A stretch of DNA of 64,000 bases, taken from contig NZ_JAMQHS010000005.1 in assembly GCF_023845585.1 (NCBI RefSeq), positions 1-64,000 on the forward strand. Reading direction: 5' to 3'. This DNA is from Clostridium sp. CMCC3677. GTDB lineage: Bacteria > Bacillota > Clostridia > Clostridiales > Clostridiaceae. Made by a program: the position numbers and the translations under genes. Each line of letters starts with the position of its first letter. Position 1 is the stretch's first letter. Below the pieces are notes generated by a model that did not search any database, was not told the DNA's origin, and saw only the letters and a list, made by a program, of their open reading frames with translations. This document shows positions 27,194 through 35,743 of the stretch, one piece after another.

Positions 27194-27402
27194 GTTTTTA
27201 GATGTGTTTATATATGCAATAGGTAAAGTGGCATTGTAATTGGACTTTGAGAATCCTTAATGAGTATTGTCACATTTACTGCTTGTCTCAATTTTATATT
27301 GGGAGCAAGCTAAAATGGGACTATAGTCATTTTAGTATTCCTAAGTTCAATTACTCAGTCCACTTTGCTTATGCATATATAAACACTAGCATATATTAAA
27401 AT
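27194..27402 (-). mobile_element. Family M MITE-like element, full copy M3 (opposite orientation)
   Basis: About 205 bp, matching copy M2 on the other strand over nearly its whole length, including the interior CAAGCTAAAATGGGACTATA and CCTAAGTTCAATTACTCAGT blocks. It fills most of the 303-bp gap between pyrD and pyrE. Together M2 and M3 form a 205-bp inverted repeat pair around pyrF-pyrK-pyrD. Confidence 0.85.
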
Positions 27403-27432
27403 ACAGTATGAAATTTGGGAGGAATATAGAAA

Positions 27433-28107
27433 ATGGAAGCATATAAAAAAGAGTTTATTGAGTTTATGATAGAGTGTGGAGTTTTAACTTTTGGAGATTT
27501 TGTAACTAAGAGTGGCAGAAAGACACCTTTCTTTGTTAATACAGGAAATTATAAGACAGGAAGTCAATTAAAAAGATTAGGAGAATATTATGCTGAAGCT
27601 ATAAAGGCAAATTATGATGACGATTATAATATAGTGTTTGGACCAGCGTATAAGGGAATTCCTTTAAGTGTTACAGTTACAATGGCCTTAAGTGATAAGT
27701 ATGGAATAGATGTAAGTTATTGCTCAAATAGAAAAGAAGTTAAGGATCATGGAGATACTGGAATACTTCTTGGAAGTAAATTAAATGATGGAGATAAGGT
27801 TTTAATAGTAGAGGATGTAACAACATCAGGAAAATCTATTTATGAAACAATGCCTATATTAAAAGAACAAGGAAATGTAGATGTAGTAGGACTTGTTATA
27901 TCTGTTAATAGAATGGAGAAAGGTCAAGGTGAAAAATCTGCATTAGTAGAATTAGAAGAAAAATATGGATTTAAAGCTTGTGCCATAGTTACAATGACTG
28001 AGGTTGTAGAGTATTTATATAATAAAGAAATTAATGGAAAAGTAATAATTGATGATGAAATCAAAATTAGAATAGATGAATACTACAAACAGTATGGTGC
28101 CAAATAG
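27433..28107 (+). CDS. pyrE: Orotate phosphoribosyltransferase
   Basis: Joins orotate with PRPP to give OMP. The 224-residue type I PRTase carries the PRPP motif VLIVEDVTTSGKS (about 123-135) and the flexible loop with SNRKEVKDHGDTG (about 98-110). It is the last gene of the pyr group, with a GGGAGGA ribosome site right after the family M element and a strong terminator downstream. Whether it is transcribed through the element or from a promoter in it is not clear. Confidence 0.95.
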   Translation: MEAYKKEFIEFMIECGVLTFGDFVTKSGRKTPFFVNTGNYKTGSQLKRLGEYYAEAIKANYDDDYNIVFGPAYKGIPLSVTVTMALSDKYGIDVSYCSNRKEVKDHGDTGILLGSKLNDGDKVLIVEDVTTSGKSIYETMPILKEQGNVDVVGLVISVNRMEKGQGEKSALVELEEKYGFKACAIVTMTEVVEYLYNKEINGKVIIDDEIKIRIDEYYKQYGAK

Positions 28108-28123
28108 AAATGAAGAGTAAAAA

Positions 28124-28165
28124 AACTAGAAGTTACTTGATGTGATTTTAAAGTAACTTCTAGTT
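28124..28165 (+). terminator. Terminator of the pyr gene group
   Basis: Perfect 15-bp inverted repeat (28124-28138 and 28151-28165, AACTAGAAGTTACTT and complement). Confidence 0.85.
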
Positions 28166-28205
28166 AAATTATAATTTTGTTTAAAGGTTAAGATTAGCGA
28201 TTTTT

Positions 28206-29582
28206 TTATTTCTTTAATTCTGAAATGTGAATGGTATTATAATTATAATCTTTAATTGCTTTTACAATTTGCTGTAATGGAGAGTTAGTATTATAGTCAA
28301 TATTCAGTTTATCATTATCTATTTTTAAATTTATAAAATCTAATTCAATTGATGGATGATAAAAGAAACTATTTAAAATCTTTGAATCATTCTTTTTAAG
28401 TCCGTTTATTATAGAAGATAAATCATTAGGGTCTGGAACGTATCCTAATGGTGTTGGTACATATAAATTGTTTTTATTGTTGTTGTATAAATTAGAGGTT
28501 GAGTTGTCATAAGGTTCGTATATATATTGAAAATATTCTTCAATTACACTTTGTTGAAGTTTTGTATCTCTATAATGTGGACTTTCATAAAAACTTATAG
28601 GGATATTTAAGCCACTAGCAACATCAATACCATTTTCAATTATCTTTTTAGTATCTTCTATTGTATTATTTACATCTTTAGATAATTCTTCTCCAACAGC
28701 ACTTCTATCATTGCCACTTTGGTGAGTATAACCATGCAAACCAATTTCAGCACCTTTATTTATTAAATAGTCTAATAAATTAATAAAACCTACATTATTT
28801 ATAGTGTTATTTTTTAATAAATCATTATCTATGTTTTCTGTAGGAGCTTTAAATCTAGGAATCCATCCAACATGGAATTTTATTCCTTTAGAATATAAAA
28901 GATTAGCCATACATTTTACTTTAGCTTGATTCACATCTACAAAGTTAGTATCACCACATGTAAAATCTTCGAATCTAACCATGGCTACTTTTTGGCTAAA
29001 TACAATGTTGGATAAATTAGGTTGCTCTAGCTCATTATTTAGCAAACTGATACTTTTTTTATTAAAATCAAATATAGCTATAAGATCAAATATGTCTTCT
29101 ATATCTGATAGAGATATATAAGTTTCATTATCATGAACTAAAGAATTTCCTCTAAGGCTAAATTCTTTGAGATTTTTTTCAAAGGTATTATTTTTTATGA
29201 TAATATTTTTATTATCCTTTGTTAGTTGTATTTCATTATTTGAATAATCAGTAGAATAACCCAATATTTTACTTATAGATTTGATTGAAAAATAATATCT
29301 TTGAGCTTTTAATAAGGTGGGTATGTTTTTTATAGTTGTTTTATTTAAAATATTTAAAGTAATATCAGGTACATTTTCTATTGGCATATTATCAAATTTA
29401 ATATTTGATACATATTTAGTTTCAAAATTATTTGTTGGTAATGATTTAGAATAAATTTTATTGTTTATAATTGTTAAGTTGTTCTTAAAAGTATTATTAT
29501 GGGCAATAAAAAAATAAACTCCTAAACATATAATGATGAATGAAATAAAATAAATTAATGTTTTTTTAAAATTTTTAATCAT
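28206..29582 (-). CDS. Membrane-anchored DUF2334 polysaccharide deacetylase-like protein
   Basis: The 458-residue protein has an N-terminal membrane anchor (about 8-27), then a region of about 100 residues like the copper-amine-oxidase N-terminal domain used as a surface module in Firmicutes (YYFSIKSISKILGYSTDYSN...). A C-terminal DUF2334 domain of the NodB-like superfamily follows: MVRFEDFTCGD with the metal Asp near 205, FHVGWIPRF near 237, GLHGYTHQSGN near 280 with the H-x-x-x-H pair, and ESPHYRD near 330. It probably deacylates or hydrolyses a surface glycan. It is monocistronic, divergent from pflB. Confidence 0.82.
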   Translation of the reverse strand: MIKNFKKTLIYFISFIIICLGVYFFIAHNNTFKNNLTIINNKIYSKSLPTNNFETKYVSNIKFDNMPIENVPDITLNILNKTTIKNIPTLLKAQRYYFSIKSISKILGYSTDYSNNEIQLTKDNKNIIIKNNTFEKNLKEFSLRGNSLVHDNETYISLSDIEDIFDLIAIFDFNKKSISLLNNELEQPNLSNIVFSQKVAMVRFEDFTCGDTNFVDVNQAKVKCMANLLYSKGIKFHVGWIPRFKAPTENIDNDLLKNNTINNVGFINLLDYLINKGAEIGLHGYTHQSGNDRSAVGEELSKDVNNTIEDTKKIIENGIDVASGLNIPISFYESPHYRDTKLQQSVIEEYFQYIYEPYDNSTSNLYNNNKNNLYVPTPLGYVPDPNDLSSIINGLKKNDSKILNSFFYHPSIELDFINLKIDNDKLNIDYNTNSPLQQIVKAIKDYNYNTIHISELKK

Positions 29583-29690
29583 AAGTATTCCCCTTTTAAA
29601 TATGTAAATAAAATTAATATATATATATATTAATTATAACATTTGAATGTGTCAAATTTCGAATAAATAAATTAAAATTTTCTTTTCAAT

Positions 29691-29705
29691 TGATAATCAT
29701 TATAA
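29691..29705. promoter_or_regulatory. Fur/PerR-type operator
   Basis: TGATAATCATTATAA is a 7-1-7 palindrome one base from the Fur box (TGATAATnATTATCA) and one base from the PerR box (TTATAATnATTATAA). It lies 109 bp upstream of the DUF2334 gene and 204 bp upstream of the mapped pflB -35. The rest of this 413-bp spacer is A-rich with nothing else I can name besides the pflB promoter. Confidence 0.55.
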
Positions 29706-29908
29706 CTTAAAAAACGTTTAAATAGCAATATTGTTAATTTTAGTGGATTCAATTGAGAAAAAAATAACAATCTTTACAATGATTTATTTTATAAAAATGC
29801 AAAAAAACAGAGTATAAGTAAATAAATAAGATAATATACAAAATAAGTAAGTGTAGTTGTTTATGAGCATAAAAAAATATAAATTTTAAGAAAAAACAGA
29901 AAAAAGCT

Positions 29909-29936
29909 TTGAATTTACACTAATTTATATTATAAT
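29909..29936 (+). promoter_or_regulatory. Promoter of pflB
   Basis: -35 TTGAAT (29909-29914), 16-bp spacer, -10 TATAAT (29931-29936); the ribosome site AAAGGAGGC lies about 45 bases further on. Confidence 0.7.
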
Positions 29937-29995
29937 AACATTGAGAAAGATTTAACAAAGTTTTTTCTTGATATATATTAAAAGGAGGCAAAATC

Positions 29996-32224
29996 ATGTT
30001 TAAACAATGGGAAGGATTTAAAAACGGTACTTGGCAAGAAGGTATTGACGTAAGAAACTTTATACAAAAGAATTATAAAGTATACGAAGGAGATTCAAGC
30101 TTCTTAGAAGATATAAGTGAAAAGACAGCAAAGGTATGGGATAAAGCATACGAATTAATTGTTGAAGAAGTTAAAAAAGGAATAATAGATATTGCAACCG
30201 ACAGAGTTTCAGGAATAAATAACTATGAAGCAGGATATATAGATAAAGATAATGAAGTAGTAGTAGGACTTCAAACTGATGCTCCACTAAAAAGAATTGT
30301 AAATCCATTTGGTGGAATGAGAATGGTTCAAACTTCATTAAAAGAATACGGATATGAATTAGATAAAGATATAGAAAAACATTTTTCAAAATATAGAAAA
30401 ACTCATAATGAAGGAGTTTTTGATGGCTATACAAAAGAAATAAGACTTGCAAGAAGTGCAGGACTTTTAACAGGACTTCCAGATGCTTATGGCAGAGGAA
30501 GAATAATAGGTGACTATAGAAGAGTAGCTCTTTATGGTATAGATTATTTAATAGAAGAAAAGAAAAAAGATCTTGATAATCTTCAAGGGGACATGCTTGA
30601 TGAATTGGTAAGAAAAAGAGAAGAAGTTTCTATGCAAATTAGAGCTTTGGGAGAAATAAAAGAAATGGCAGCTAAATATGGCTGTGATATATCTAAACCA
30701 GCATCAAATGCCAAAGAAGCGGTACAATCTTTATACTTTGGATATTTAGCTGGAATTAAAGAAAATAATGGAGCAGCTACTTCATTTGGTAGAACTTCAA
30801 CATTTTTAGATATATATATTGAAAGAGATTTAGAAGCAGGATTAATAACTGAAAAAGAAGCTCAAGAATTAGTAGACCAACTTATAATAAAATTAAGATT
30901 AGTAAGACATTTAAGAACTCCAGAATACAATGATTTATTTGGTGGAGATCCAACATGGGTAACTGAATCAATTGGCGGTATGGGTATAAATGGAAAGTCA
31001 TTAGTAACAAAGAACTCATTTAGATACTTACATACATTGATAAATCTAGGTGCTTCAGCAGAACCAAATTTAACAGTTTTATGGTCAGATAAGTTACCAG
31101 AAAACTTTAAAAAATACTGTGCAGAAATATCAATTAAGACAGATGCAGTTCAATATGAAAGTGATGAAGTAATGAGACCAATTTATGGTGATGATTATGC
31201 AATAGCTTGTTGTGTATCAGCTATGAAGGTTGGTAAACAAATGCAATTCTTTGGAGCAAGATGTAATATTGCAAAATCACTTTTATATGCAATAAATGGT
31301 GGTTGTGATGAATTAAAAGGAATTAAGGTAATACCAGGAATTGAAGTAATGAATGATGAAGTTTTAGATTTCAATAAAGTAAAAGAAAATTACTTCAAAG
31401 TTTTAGAATATGTTGCTAAAATTTATGTAGATACAATGAATATAATACATCATATGCACGATAAATATGCTTATGAAGCAGGACAAATGGCTTTACATGA
31501 TACTATGGTAGATAGACTTATGGCATTTGGTATTGCAGGTCTTTCAGTTGCAATAGATTCATTATCAGCTATTAAATATGCAAAAGTTAAACCAATAAGA
31601 AATGAAGAAGGACTAGCTATCGACTTTGAAGTTGAAGGTGATTTCCCTAAATACGGAAATGATGATGATAGAGCAGATGATTTAGGAGTAGAATTAGTAA
31701 CTAAGTTCTCAAATGAACTTAAGAAACATCCTTTATATAGAGATGCTAAACATACATTATCAGCACTTACAATTACATCTAATGTTATGTATGGTAAGAA
31801 AACTGGTACAACACCAGATGGAAGAAAGAAAGGTGAACCTTTAGCACCAGGAGCTAATCCAATGCATGGAAGAGATGCAAATGGAGCATTAGCATCATTA
31901 AATTCAGTTGCTAAAATACCTTACAATGAAGTTTGCCAAGATGGTGTTTCAAATACATTCTCAATTGTACCAGATGCACTTGGAAAGAGTGAAGAACAAA
32001 GAATATCTAATTTAGTTTCAATTTTAGATGGATATTTTGTTCAAGGAGCACATCACTTAAATGTTAATGTTCTTAACAGAGAAACATTAATAGATGCAAT
32101 GGAAAATCCAGATAAGTATCCAACATTAACAATCAGAGTTTCTGGATATGCTGTTAACTTTAGCAGACTATCAAAAGAACAACAATTAGAAGTTATAAGC
32201 AGAACTTTCCACGAAAGTATCTAA
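29996..32224 (+). CDS. pflB: Formate C-acetyltransferase (pyruvate formate-lyase)
   Basis: Splits pyruvate with CoA into acetyl-CoA and formate during fermentation; the formate also feeds one-carbon and anabolic needs in clostridia. The 742-residue glycyl-radical enzyme has the catalytic Cys pair at 405-406 ([13 protein letters not shown]) and the radical Gly717 in RVSGYAVNF, 26 residues from the end. Length and spacing are normal. It is activated by the PflA encoded next. A strong promoter and a perfect AAAGGAGG site suggest high expression. Confidence 0.97.
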   Translation: MFKQWEGFKNGTWQEGIDVRNFIQKNYKVYEGDSSFLEDISEKTAKVWDKAYELIVEEVKKGIIDIATDRVSGINNYEAGYIDKDNEVVVGLQTDAPLKRIVNPFGGMRMVQTSLKEYGYELDKDIEKHFSKYRKTHNEGVFDGYTKEIRLARSAGLLTGLPDAYGRGRIIGDYRRVALYGIDYLIEEKKKDLDNLQGDMLDELVRKREEVSMQIRALGEIKEMAAKYGCDISKPASNAKEAVQSLYFGYLAGIKENNGAATSFGRTSTFLDIYIERDLEAGLITEKEAQELVDQLIIKLRLVRHLRTPEYNDLFGGDPTWVTESIGGMGINGKSLVTKNSFRYLHTLINLGASAEPNLTVLWSDKLPENFKKYCAEISIKTDAVQYESDEVMRPIYGDDYAIACCVSAMKVGKQMQFFGARCNIAKSLLYAINGGCDELKGIKVIPGIEVMNDEVLDFNKVKENYFKVLEYVAKIYVDTMNIIHHMHDKYAYEAGQMALHDTMVDRLMAFGIAGLSVAIDSLSAIKYAKVKPIRNEEGLAIDFEVEGDFPKYGNDDDRADDLGVELVTKFSNELKKHPLYRDAKHTLSALTITSNVMYGKKTGTTPDGRKKGEPLAPGANPMHGRDANGALASLNSVAKIPYNEVCQDGVSNTFSIVPDALGKSEEQRISNLVSILDGYFVQGAHHLNVNVLNRETLIDAMENPDKYPTLTIRVSGYAVNFSRLSKEQQLEVISRTFHESI

Positions 32225-32245
32225 GATTAAATAATTAAGGCTATA

Positions 32246-32282
32246 TTTTAAATACTTGTTGATATATTAATAAGTAAAGTGG
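32246..32282 (+). repeat. Family M left-end fragment
   Basis: TTGTTGATATATTAATAAGTAAAGTGG matches the left terminal repeat of the full family M copies, then similarity stops where the family S element begins. A solo end. Confidence 0.5.
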
Positions 32283-32290
32283 AAGAATAA

Positions 32291-32430
32291 TTAGTTGAGA
32301 ATTGAGAATTGAGAGTTGATAGTGGAGAGTGAAGGAAAAAATTCCTCGATGGAATTTTTGAAATTATATTTTTAGAAAGTCTGTAAGACTTTCATCCTAA
32401 ACTTTCAATTTTTCACTCTCGACTCTCAAT
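32291..32430 (+). repeat. Family S hairpin-rich repeat, full copy
   Basis: The ends are imperfect inverted repeats built of GAGAATTGAGAGTTGATAGT and TTTTTCACTCTCGACTCTCAA. Inside are two further hairpins, AAAAATTCC/GGAATTTTT (32337-32359) and GAAAGTC/GACTTTC (32375-32393). A partial copy is at 63464-63510. It separates pflB from pflA. Confidence 0.7.
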
Positions 32431-32517
32431 ATAAAAAGGGCATACCCCCTTTTTATATATACTATAAATTCATAAACATAACTTAATTATACCCCTGTCT
32501 TAAATGGCAGGGGTGTA
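32431..32517 (+). terminator. Two hairpins between pflB and pflA
   Basis: The first (about 32432-32458, AAAAAGGG...CCCTTTTT) looks like an intrinsic terminator. The second (about 32490-32517, TACCCCTGTC...GCAGGGGTGTA) ends just before the pflA ribosome site. Together they could lower pflA relative to pflB. Confidence 0.6.
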
Positions 32518-32536
32518 GTTCTAGGAGGATAGAAAA

Positions 32537-33244
32537 ATGGTTAAGGGAAGAATTCACTCAATTGAAACTATGGGATTAGTAGATGGACCTGGAATTAGGG
32601 TAGTTGTATTTTTTCAAGGGTGTTCATTAAGATGTAAATATTGTCATAATCCAGATACTTGGACTTATGATGGTGGAGAAGAATATACTGCAGAAGATTT
32701 AGTTAAGAAGATAGAGAGATATAAAACATATTTTAAAAGTTCTAATGGTGGAGTTACATTTTCCGGTGGAGAACCCTTAAGGCAACCAGAATTTCTTCTA
32801 GAAGTATTAAAATTATGTAAAGAAAAAGGAATAAACACGTGTTTAGATACCTCAGGATTTGGACTTGGAGAATATGATGAAATATTAAAATATGTAGATT
32901 TAGTTTTATTTGATATAAAACACTATGATAAAAATGGTTATAAGAATGTAACTTATATGGAAATTGATGAGTCATTAAAATTTTTACAAGGGGTTCAAAA
33001 TTCTAAAATTCCAATTTGGATTAGACATGTTGTTGTTCCGGGATTAACTGATGGGGAAGAACATATAATAAATCTAAAAAAATATATATCTAATATAAGT
33101 GGGGTTGAAAAAGTAGAATTATTACCATATCATCTGCTAGGAAAAAATAAGTATGACGTTTTAAATTTTAAATATCCATTAGAAGGTGTTCCAGCTATGG
33201 ATAAAGAAATAACTAAAAAATATCAAAGTATTATTGAAGAATAA
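32537..33244 (+). CDS. pflA: Pyruvate formate-lyase activating enzyme
   Basis: The radical SAM enzyme places the glycyl radical on PflB. The 235 residues include the 4Fe-4S cysteines C-x3-C-x2-C in FQGCSLRCKYCHNPDTW (about 27-43), the GGVTFSGGEPL motif (about 73-83) and the SAM-contacting IRHVVVPGLTD near 160. AGGAGGA precedes the ATG. Pairing with pflB is the usual arrangement. Confidence 0.96.
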   Translation: MVKGRIHSIETMGLVDGPGIRVVVFFQGCSLRCKYCHNPDTWTYDGGEEYTAEDLVKKIERYKTYFKSSNGGVTFSGGEPLRQPEFLLEVLKLCKEKGINTCLDTSGFGLGEYDEILKYVDLVLFDIKHYDKNGYKNVTYMEIDESLKFLQGVQNSKIPIWIRHVVVPGLTDGEEHIINLKKYISNISGVEKVELLPYHLLGKNKYDVLNFKYPLEGVPAMDKEITKKYQSIIEE

Positions 33245-33249
33245 ATAGA

Positions 33250-33287
33250 AATAAGGAGCTTTAAATTTTAAAAGCTCCTTATTTTTT
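33250..33287 (+). terminator. Terminator of pflA
   Basis: Perfect 13-bp stem (33250-33262 and 33271-33283, AATAAGGAGCTTT and complement) followed by Ts. Confidence 0.88.
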
Positions 33288-33305
33288 TATTATATAAAAA
33301 TAAAA

Positions 33306-33467
33306 TTATAATAATAAAGAAAAGTTTTCTTTTTCGAAATGACATATAGGACAAATCCAATTACAAGGTAGATCTTCAAATTTTACTCCAGGTTTTATAT
33401 TACTATCTACATCTCCTATTTCAGGATCATATATATACCCACAGATATCACAAATATATTTTTTCAT
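33306..33467 (-). CDS. Rubredoxin
   Basis: Translating the minus strand from ATG 33467 gives 53 residues beginning MKKYICDICGYIYDPEIGD and ending LPCNWICPICHFEKENF plus three Leu. The two iron-binding C-x2-C knuckles (Cys6/9 and Cys39/42), Y-x-Y-D-P and the acidic surface are those of rubredoxin, and the length is typical. An extra Cys at 35 and His at 43 (usually Gly) are small departures. A GAGGTG site precedes the start. In clostridia rubredoxin carries electrons to oxygen and peroxide reductases. It is too short for many gene filters. Confidence 0.95.
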   Translation of the reverse strand: MKKYICDICGYIYDPEIGDVDSNIKPGVKFEDLPCNWICPICHFEKENFSLLL

Positions 33468-33510
33468 GTGAATTCACCTCATTCAATATAATATTTGTTG
33501 ATAATAATAT

Positions 33511-33566
33511 AATATTTAGAGGATTATATTAATGTTAATAAATATTAATGTAATCCTCTAAATATT
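33511..33566. terminator. Hairpin between exonuclease and rubredoxin genes
   Basis: 23-bp nearly perfect inverted repeat (33511-33533 and 33544-33566) with GAGGATTA/TAATCCTC core. It is placed to end the minus-strand exonuclease transcript before the rubredoxin gene; there is no strong T-run. Confidence 0.6.
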
Positions 33567-33656
33567 CAATTTAATTTGTTAATAAATATGAATTAAATCT
33601 ATAAATTAATCAACTGAATGGGTAAATTAACACTTTGAAAGAAATAATTTTAATAA

Positions 33657-34271
33657 TTATTTCTTTTTAAGTAAATTTGTAAAATATCCTCTTGGGAAAT
33701 ATCCTTTTTTTAATCCTTCAGTTACGGTTAAATAAGTTGCAGTTGTATCAAATCTTGCATCATGATAATTACCACTACCTTTAAATAATTTATCAGAAGT
33801 TTTAGTGATTTGATCTTTTGTTATTCCAAGAAAATTTATTACTTCTTCTAATTTAGGATTCTTTATTTCACCATTTGCTTTAGGAAGTTTGCAAATATCT
33901 CTATAGTGAGCCATTGTACAAAAAGAATGTTTTGGGGTGAAATCTTCACCTAATAAAGATAATTCGTGTTTTAAAAATCTAATATCAAAATTTACATTAT
34001 GTCCTATTAAGAAATCAGCTTCTATAAAATCTTTAAAGAATTCAGGAACTAAATCTTCAAAATATTGACCTTCTGATAATTCATATAGTTTTTCCAAAGA
34101 AAAACCATGGATTTCTTGAGCTGATGGATCCATTTCATCAACTGTAAAGAAGAAATTTTTACCTATTGTTATTTGTGGTTTAGAACTTGCATCTACAGTT
34201 ATATAACTTAATTGACAGATACTACCTGGCTTAATACTAGTAGTTTCTGTATCAAAAAATAATAATTTCAT
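33657..34271 (-). CDS. DnaQ-like 3'-5' exonuclease
   Basis: The 204-residue DEDDh exonuclease has motif I FFDTETTS (about 5-12), motif II HNVNFDIRFL (about 99-108) and motif III H-D-A-x-x-D in YHDARFDTTA (about 171-180). All acidic and His residues are present. It is a stand-alone proofreading-type nuclease (RNase T/DNA polymerase III epsilon superfamily); whether the substrate is DNA or RNA cannot be told. AGGAGGT lies upstream. Confidence 0.88.
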   Translation of the reverse strand: MKLLFFDTETTSIKPGSICQLSYITVDASSKPQITIGKNFFFTVDEMDPSAQEIHGFSLEKLYELSEGQYFEDLVPEFFKDFIEADFLIGHNVNFDIRFLKHELSLLGEDFTPKHSFCTMAHYRDICKLPKANGEIKNPKLEEVINFLGITKDQITKTSDKLFKGSGNYHDARFDTTATYLTVTEGLKKGYFPRGYFTNLLKKK

Positions 34272-34426
34272 TATAAAATAATACCTCCTTAGTTTATAAG
34301 AAACTTAATATAGTATTTAATACTATAAATAAAGGCATTATTTTAATTAATGCCTAAATCTAATTATATAGTATTTCTAAAGTTTTTCAATTAATTTAAC
34401 TAAACGATAATTATTATTAAATACTA

Positions 34427-34455
34427 TTGAATTTGATTATTATTTAATGTATACT
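34427..34455 (+). promoter_or_regulatory. Promoter of ldh
   Basis: -35 TTGAAT (34427-34432), 17-bp spacer, -10 TATACT (34450-34455), giving a 5' untranslated region of roughly 170 bases. Confidence 0.65.
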
Positions 34456-34482
34456 GACTTAGAAAGAAATAAGAAACCTAAT

Positions 34483-34586
34483 TTCTAAATAATATATTTA
34501 TAATATTATTTAGAATCAATTTAATAGGAAACAATAATAAAGTATTTTAATATGTTTATAAATTTGTAAAATAATAATTTATAAAC
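34483..34586 (+). promoter_or_regulatory. Two palindromes in the ldh leader
   Basis: A 13-bp inverted repeat (34483-34495 and 34503-34515, TTCTAAATAATAT and complement) and an 11-bp one (34554-34564 and 34576-34586, GTTTATAAATT and complement) lie between the promoter and the ribosome site of ldh. They could be operators or RNA structures; no family was recognised and neither fits the Rex consensus. Confidence 0.45.
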
Positions 34587-34634
34587 GTTTTGATAATAAT
34601 ATATTAAAGAATAGAATATTTAGGAGGACTAGAC

Positions 34635-35585
34635 ATGGCAAGAGAAAGAAAACGTAAGGTATCAATTATAGGTGCAGGATTTGTAGGATCAACAACAGCA
34701 TTTGCTTTAATGAATAGTGGAGTAGCTACAGAAATTTGTATATGTGACATAAATATGGATAAAGCCATGGGAGAAGTTATGGATTTAGTTCATGGAACTT
34801 CATTTGTAAAACCAGTTAATATATATGCTGGTAGCATAGCAGAAACTAAAGATTCTGATATAGTTATAATTACAGCAGGAGCAGCACAAAAAGAAGGCGA
34901 AACTAGATTAGACTTAATTGAAAAAAATTATAATATATTTAAAGGATTTATTCCAGAAATGGCAAAAGTAAGCCCAGAAGCTGTATTATTAGTTGCATCT
35001 AATCCAGTAGATATTTTAGCATATATTACATATAAATTATCAGGATTCCCTAAGGAAAGAGTAATAGGAACAGGGACTGTATTAGATACATCACGATTAA
35101 AATACGTTATAGGTAAGTACCTAAATGTAAACAATAATAATATACATGCATATGTTTTAGGAGAACATGGCGATAGTGAAGTTGTAAGCTGGAGTACTGG
35201 AAGTATTGCTGGAGAAGGATTTGATGACTACACAAAGAAGTTCTCATTAGAATGGGATGAAGAAATAAGAAGTGTTATTGAAAGTGATGTTAAAAATGCA
35301 GCATATGAAATAATAAGTAGAAAAAAAGCTACCTATTATGCAATTGGATTAGCTATAACTAAAATAGCAGAATCAATTCTTAGAGATGAAAATGCTATTC
35401 TAACTGTTTCATCATTAATGCAAGGAGAGTACGGTATTAGTGATATGTACTTAGCTATACCTACTATAATTAATAGCAATGGTGCAGTAAGAATAGTAGA
35501 GCCAAATATAACTCAGGAAGAAATAATTAAATTACAAAATTCAGCGAATATATTAAAAGAACATGTATCAAAATGTCAAATTTAA
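34635..35585 (+). CDS. ldh: L-lactate dehydrogenase
   Basis: Reduces pyruvate to L-lactate with NADH. The 316-residue Rossmann enzyme has GAGFVGSTTAFAL (about 12-24), the VASNPVDILAY loop (about 118-128), catalytic His in GEHGDSEVV (about 176) and substrate Arg in the E-T-R-L-D loop. Length and motifs are those of tetrameric bacterial LDH rather than malate dehydrogenase (the E-T-R loop favours lactate). It has an AGGAGG site and sits alone behind a structured leader. Confidence 0.93.
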   Translation: MARERKRKVSIIGAGFVGSTTAFALMNSGVATEICICDINMDKAMGEVMDLVHGTSFVKPVNIYAGSIAETKDSDIVIITAGAAQKEGETRLDLIEKNYNIFKGFIPEMAKVSPEAVLLVASNPVDILAYITYKLSGFPKERVIGTGTVLDTSRLKYVIGKYLNVNNNNIHAYVLGEHGDSEVVSWSTGSIAGEGFDDYTKKFSLEWDEEIRSVIESDVKNAAYEIISRKKATYYAIGLAITKIAESILRDENAILTVSSLMQGEYGISDMYLAIPTIINSNGAVRIVEPNITQEEIIKLQNSANILKEHVSKCQI

Positions 35586-35592
35586 ATTTTAT

Positions 35593-35621
35593 TTGACAAA
35601 TTATTATTAATTTATTATACT
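35593..35621 (+). promoter_or_regulatory. Promoter of asnA
   Basis: Near-consensus: -35 TTGACA (35593-35598), 17-bp spacer, -10 TATACT (35616-35621). It starts only eight bases after the ldh stop. Confidence 0.85.
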
Positions 35622-35644
35622 GAATGAGTGAAATACGGATGTTT

Positions 35645-35686
35645 AGGAGATCGAGTATGCAAATGCATTTCAAGATCTCCTTTTTA
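35645..35686 (+). terminator. Leader terminator upstream of asnA
   Basis: Hairpin AGGAGATC (35645-35652) / GATCTCCT (35674-35681) with an inner ATGCAAATGCAT palindrome and a T-run. It lies downstream of the asnA promoter, about 20 bases into the transcript, so it may attenuate asnA as well as end ldh read-through. Confidence 0.7.
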
Positions 35687-35743
35687 CTAAATATTTATTT
35701 AAAAAATATAAGTAATATAGAATAATTTAAGGGGGATTTATTT

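Noticed and set aside
30171-30452. 93-codon minus-strand frame in pflB
   Set aside because: Antisense shadow with repetitive Leu/Tyr/Phe composition, typical of the reverse of A-rich coding DNA.
32246-32517. CRISPR-like look of short repeated words (GAGAATTGAGAATTGAGAGTTG) in the pflB-pflA gap
   Set aside because: The repeats are tandem 7-8 bp words inside a hairpin-forming element, without regular spacers or cas genes.
35645-35686. T-box or other known riboswitch upstream of asnA
   Set aside because: The leader is only about 60 bases long and lacks the UGGN/ACCGCG core and any stem I; only a plain terminator hairpin is visible.
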